Origin: an uncultured Winogradskyella sp.
GTDB taxonomy: Bacteria > Bacteroidota > Bacteroidia > Flavobacteriales > Flavobacteriaceae
NCBI RefSeq assembly: GCF_947496485.1
Contig: NZ_CANMCZ010000001.1
Location: 1,483,596-1,547,595, forward strand
Length of the DNA: 64,000 nucleotides
Direction of reading: 5' to 3'
Below, piece by piece: positions 61,148-64,000 of this stretch. The first letter of the stretch is position 1. Every line of letters begins with the position of its first letter. The position numbers and the translations under genes are program-made. A model generated the notes under the pieces. The model did no database searches. It was not told where the DNA came from and saw only the letters and a list, made by a program, of their open reading frames with translations.

Positions 61148-64000
61148 TTATTTCTCAACCGTAACCCATTTCCCTTTATTTCTTACCAAATAGTCATCAA
61201 CATCATACATGGCTTCAGCTTGTGCTCCAGGCAAATAATAGGTTCCTAAGTAAGATGCGTTAAGCATTACTGTAAAAGTTTTAGTTCCATACTTTCCTTT
61301 TCTATTCATATCAAAATAGAAATTGACTCTGTCATCTCTTATATCTGTATACCTCGCATTACTCACAGTGGTATCTCCAAAATCTGTAAAACGTGTATTT
61401 ACAATATCCCAACCCGAAGGGAAAATCTGTGTGAGCGCAACATCATTAACATAATCTCTAGTTAAGTTTGAAATACTAACCGTAGCCACAAAATCCTGTC
61501 CTTGTTGTAATTTGGTCACATCAATTTTGTTGCCTTGTAAATCTTTATAAACGGTTGAAATTGATAGGCCTCTTTGTTCTGCTATCTCGTCACCCAATTT
61601 CAACTTACCAGAATTAAGAACTCTCACATAAACCAAATTATCTTTTGAATTATTAATCGCAATTTGATTTGCACCGTCATTTATAGGAATATTGCGTTGG
61701 GCAATACCATTTTTGGTGTCAATAGTTTCTGATTTACCATTGATGGTATAGGTTAGTTTTAATTCTTTTCCGCCACTTTGACTAATCATTTTTCCTAATG
61801 CTAACAGATTATAAGCTGTGGTTTGCGTACTCATCCATCGACTACTTGATAATGATTTTGCAATTGACTTAGCTAAATCTGTTTTTTGAGGATGATTAGT
61901 GAGTAACATAGTTTCTAAAGCCATGGCTCTATTTCTGTAAGTTGAACCGTAGGTGTAACGATTAGATTCGTTGTTTTCAAAATCAATATTTGCTGATTTT
62001 GAAATCGCCTCACTAGCTTCTTTTTGTCCTGCTAATGCATAGGCTGCGGCTAACCTCCATTTAGCATCATTAGAAATCTCATCAAACTCTCTAAGTCTAT
62101 TCATACTTGCTAAATCTGGCGCACCAGCTAATGCTAATGTGTAAAGTCGATATGCTTGAGCAAAATCAGTATGATAAGACTGGTAACTTGGCCTCCAATT
62201 ACGAGCTGCTTGTCTTTGGTAGGCAATCCAATTACTCTTAAATGTTAGAGGTAAAACGAATCCTTTCTTTTCAGCTTCAATCATAAAATGGCCAGCATAA
62301 CTTGTACTCCAATCGTTTGCCGTATTCTCACCAATCCAATAACTCATACCTCCATTTGCTTGTTGAAAATTCCCTAAGCGTCTTATGCCATTTTCAATAT
62401 TGTGTTGCACTTCTTTTTTCTTTTGAGGTGTTAAATCGAAAATATCGGTTAAATATAATTGTGGAAATACTCCAGATGTTGTTTGCTCTAAACAGCCATG
62501 AGGATAACGAATTAAATAAGCCATTCGTTTCGTAAAATCCATAGGAGGTAAGGTTGAAAATTCTACTGTTGCTGAGTTACTTCCTGGCACTCCAAACGTT
62601 GTAAAATCAACCGTTTGTTTTGCATTGGCTTGCAGTTCTTTGTCAATAACACGAGATGTAAAAGGATTCGGGTTTTCAACATCAATCTCTACTTTATAAG
62701 TTGATTTTTCGCCATTTCCTGTGGCTACAACTTCAATGTTATTGATACCTTTTGCTTTGGTCACATCTAATTCAAAATAGACCATTTTTTCATCTGGTTT
62801 GCTGAATTTAAGTGATTGTGTTTTGTTTCCTTTTACTGTAATTCCGTCGCTAAGTTTTAAAGTTAATTTTACGTCTTTCACTTTATCTTCCATCGCAAAG
62901 ACGGTTACAGGAAGCGTTACTTTTTCACCTGGACTTAACTTGCGTGGTAAGGTGGCTAAAACCATTAAAGGCTTCTTAACTTTTACTGATTTTTCTGCAC
63001 TTCCGTAGGCTTCAGTATTACTGTTTCCTGCAACAACCATAGTTCTCACAGCACCAACATAATTTGGCATTTTTAGTTGATGTGTTTTTGTTTTTCCTGC
63101 ATCTAATAAAAATGGGCCTAAGTACGTCACCACTGGTTTAAAGCGATTCGCTTTTTTGTTTTTTCCACCTGCTGCGCTTCCATCTCCACCAATGGCAAAG
63201 ACTTGGTCGATACTACCAGAATAAGCTCCGATTACATCATCGAAAATATCCCAGGTTTTTACACCTAAAGCTTCTCTAGCATAGAAACTATTCCAGGCAT
63301 TTGGTGTTTTAAATCGTGTTAAATCTAAAAGTCCTTCTTCGACCACAGCAATAGTGTATGTCATGGCTTTTTTGTTTTTTTCAGACACTTTTATTTCATA
63401 GGATTGCTCTGGTTGAATTGCGTCTGGCATAATGATTTGTGGTTCTAACTTCGTCGTAGGATTTTCTACCATCATAGGAATGACTCCGAATAAACGAATA
63501 GGTAAATCATTTGAGGTTATCGCATGAGGTTGTAAAAGTGAAATATTAATAAACACATTTGGTGCCATCTCTTTGGTTACAGGAATATCAATGGTTGTTT
63601 CACCAGGTTTTGTTTTTACCCATTGGTGTTGCAATACTTCTGTTCCGTTTTCAATACTTACTAAAGCTCGGCCTTCACTTCCAGAAGGGAAGGTGAGTTT
63701 TGCTGTATCACCAACGTTATACTTGTCTTTATTAGTAGAGAAGACTAACATTTTAGCGGCTTCTTTATCACCACCTGCTGAGTTAGACCACCAATTTTTA
63801 TAAAAATAGGCTGTTCTTCCTGTGGCATGACCACTCACAGGATCAACCACTCTAATTAAATAACGGCCACGATCACTTTCTGGAATTTTGAGTTTGAAAC
63901 TTGCTTTTCCCTTTGCGTCCGTATCAATTGAATATTGTTGCACAGGTCTATGATAATTGCTCGACACATAACTCGAAAGGTTATCGTAAGAGGAATTCCA
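61148..64000 (-). CDS. Bacterial alpha-2-macroglobulin, N-terminus missing
   Basis: The frame runs off the right edge, so only the last 951 codons are visible. They cover the A2M core (VVEEGLLDLTRFKTPNAWN, bait-proximal region with AIGGDGSAAGGK), the thioester motif HGCLEQTTSG in the complement-like domain, the TED helical repeats (WMSTQTTAYNLLALGK) and the C-terminal receptor-type domain ending WVTVEK. Bacterial A2Ms trap proteases in the periplasm and are often paired with PBP1C. The CLEQ Cys and Gln are intact, so the thioester should form. The internal GTG at 63965-63967 is not the true start. Confidence 0.9.
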   Translation of the reverse strand, partial: WNSSYDNLSSYVSSNYHRPVQQYSIDTDAKGKASFKLKIPESDRGRYLIRVVDPVSGHATGRTAYFYKNWWSNSAGGDKEAAKMLVFSTNKDKYNVGDTAKLTFPSGSEGRALVSIENGTEVLQHQWVKTKPGETTIDIPVTKEMAPNVFINISLLQPHAITSNDLPIRLFGVIPMMVENPTTKLEPQIIMPDAIQPEQSYEIKVSEKNKKAMTYTIAVVEEGLLDLTRFKTPNAWNSFYAREALGVKTWDIFDDVIGAYSGSIDQVFAIGGDGSAAGGKNKKANRFKPVVTYLGPFLLDAGKTKTHQLKMPNYVGAVRTMVVAGNSNTEAYGSAEKSVKVKKPLMVLATLPRKLSPGEKVTLPVTVFAMEDKVKDVKLTLKLSDGITVKGNKTQSLKFSKPDEKMVYFELDVTKAKGINNIEVVATGNGEKSTYKVEIDVENPNPFTSRVIDKELQANAKQTVDFTTFGVPGSNSATVEFSTLPPMDFTKRMAYLIRYPHGCLEQTTSGVFPQLYLTDIFDLTPQKKKEVQHNIENGIRRLGNFQQANGGMSYWIGENTANDWSTSYAGHFMIEAEKKGFVLPLTFKSNWIAYQRQAARNWRPSYQSYHTDFAQAYRLYTLALAGAPDLASMNRLREFDEISNDAKWRLAAAYALAGQKEASEAISKSANIDFENNESNRYTYGSTYRNRAMALETMLLTNHPQKTDLAKSIAKSLSSSRWMSTQTTAYNLLALGKMISQSGGKELKLTYTINGKSETIDTKNGIAQRNIPINDGANQIAINNSKDNLVYVRVLNSGKLKLGDEIAEQRGLSISTVYKDLQGNKIDVTKLQQGQDFVATVSISNLTRDYVNDVALTQIFPSGWDIVNTRFTDFGDTTVSNARYTDIRDDRVNFYFDMNRKGKYGTKTFTVMLNASYLGTYYLPGAQAEAMYDVDDYLVRNKGKWVTVEK

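Overview
The window looks like chromosomal DNA from a member of the Flavobacteriaceae (Bacteroidota), probably marine. The evidence is AT-rich DNA, many genes preceded by the Bacteroidota -7 promoter element TAnnTTTG instead of a sigma70 box, few Shine-Dalgarno sequences, many lipoproteins with an acidic stretch after the lipobox cysteine, a SUF-only iron-sulfur system, a three-gene type-B succinate dehydrogenase, a ribosomal protein L21 with a long C-terminal extension, a TonB-dependent receptor with a carboxypeptidase-like N-terminal domain, and family-specific unknowns (DUF2480, DUF3078, DUF5689). No rRNA, tRNA, CRISPR array, insertion sequence or prophage was seen.

Layout. 1-3000 (-): N-terminal 1000 residues of a large secreted FN3/choice-of-anchor/GEVED protein that runs off the left edge. 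3.2-7.8 kb: a cytosolic endonuclease/exonuclease/phosphatase protein, then hflX and a class A PBP. 7.8-19.3 kb (-): the SUF region (IscA-type, sufB, lipoprotein, sufC, sufD // sufS, META-domain lipoprotein, sufE, MIP18/DUF59 protein, DUF2480, then DUF3078). It is split between sufD and sufS by an oppositely oriented cassette: PadR regulator, two small membrane proteins and a serine hydrolase, with a perfect inverted repeat over the cassette promoter. 19.8-24.4 kb (-): a four-lipoprotein operon with an MbnP-like protein and an MbnH/MauG-like di-haem peroxidase. 24.5-33.4 kb: thiL, two small Cys/His proteins (a third is at 19.5 kb), an alpha/beta hydrolase, a second serine hydrolase, brnQ overlapping a solitary D12 adenine methyltransferase, a leucine-rich-repeat lipoprotein and pepP. 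33.5-37.8 kb: a REP-like palindrome, a glycine-zipper protein, a 947-residue Asp-box protein and a sulfotransferase-like protein.

38-45.4 kb holds sdhCAB, an M28 peptidase, a membrane MutS-like ATPase, rpmA and rplU. 45.6-49 kb is an M16 peptidase pair, one with and one without the zinc motif. 49-51 kb has an EamA transporter, a heavy-metal-associated lipoprotein with a duplicated Cys-rich tail and a small membrane protein. 51-56.6 kb has a DUF5689 lipoprotein and TonB-dependent receptor divergent from a secreted EEP nuclease/phosphatase, plausibly a nucleic-acid or phosphoester scavenging locus. 56.6-64 kb carries a small membrane protein, pbpC, three small genes and a bacterial alpha-2-macroglobulin with an intact CLEQ thioester motif that runs off the right edge.

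Most of the window is housekeeping or envelope biology. The parts most worth a second look are the cassette inside the suf locus with its operator, the MbnP/MbnH operon, the receptor/DUF5689/nuclease locus, the three dispersed Cys/His mini-proteins, the metal-binding lipoprotein tail, and the palindromic repeats at about 33.5 and 61.1 kb. Functions are assigned by recognising motifs by eye; no database search was run.
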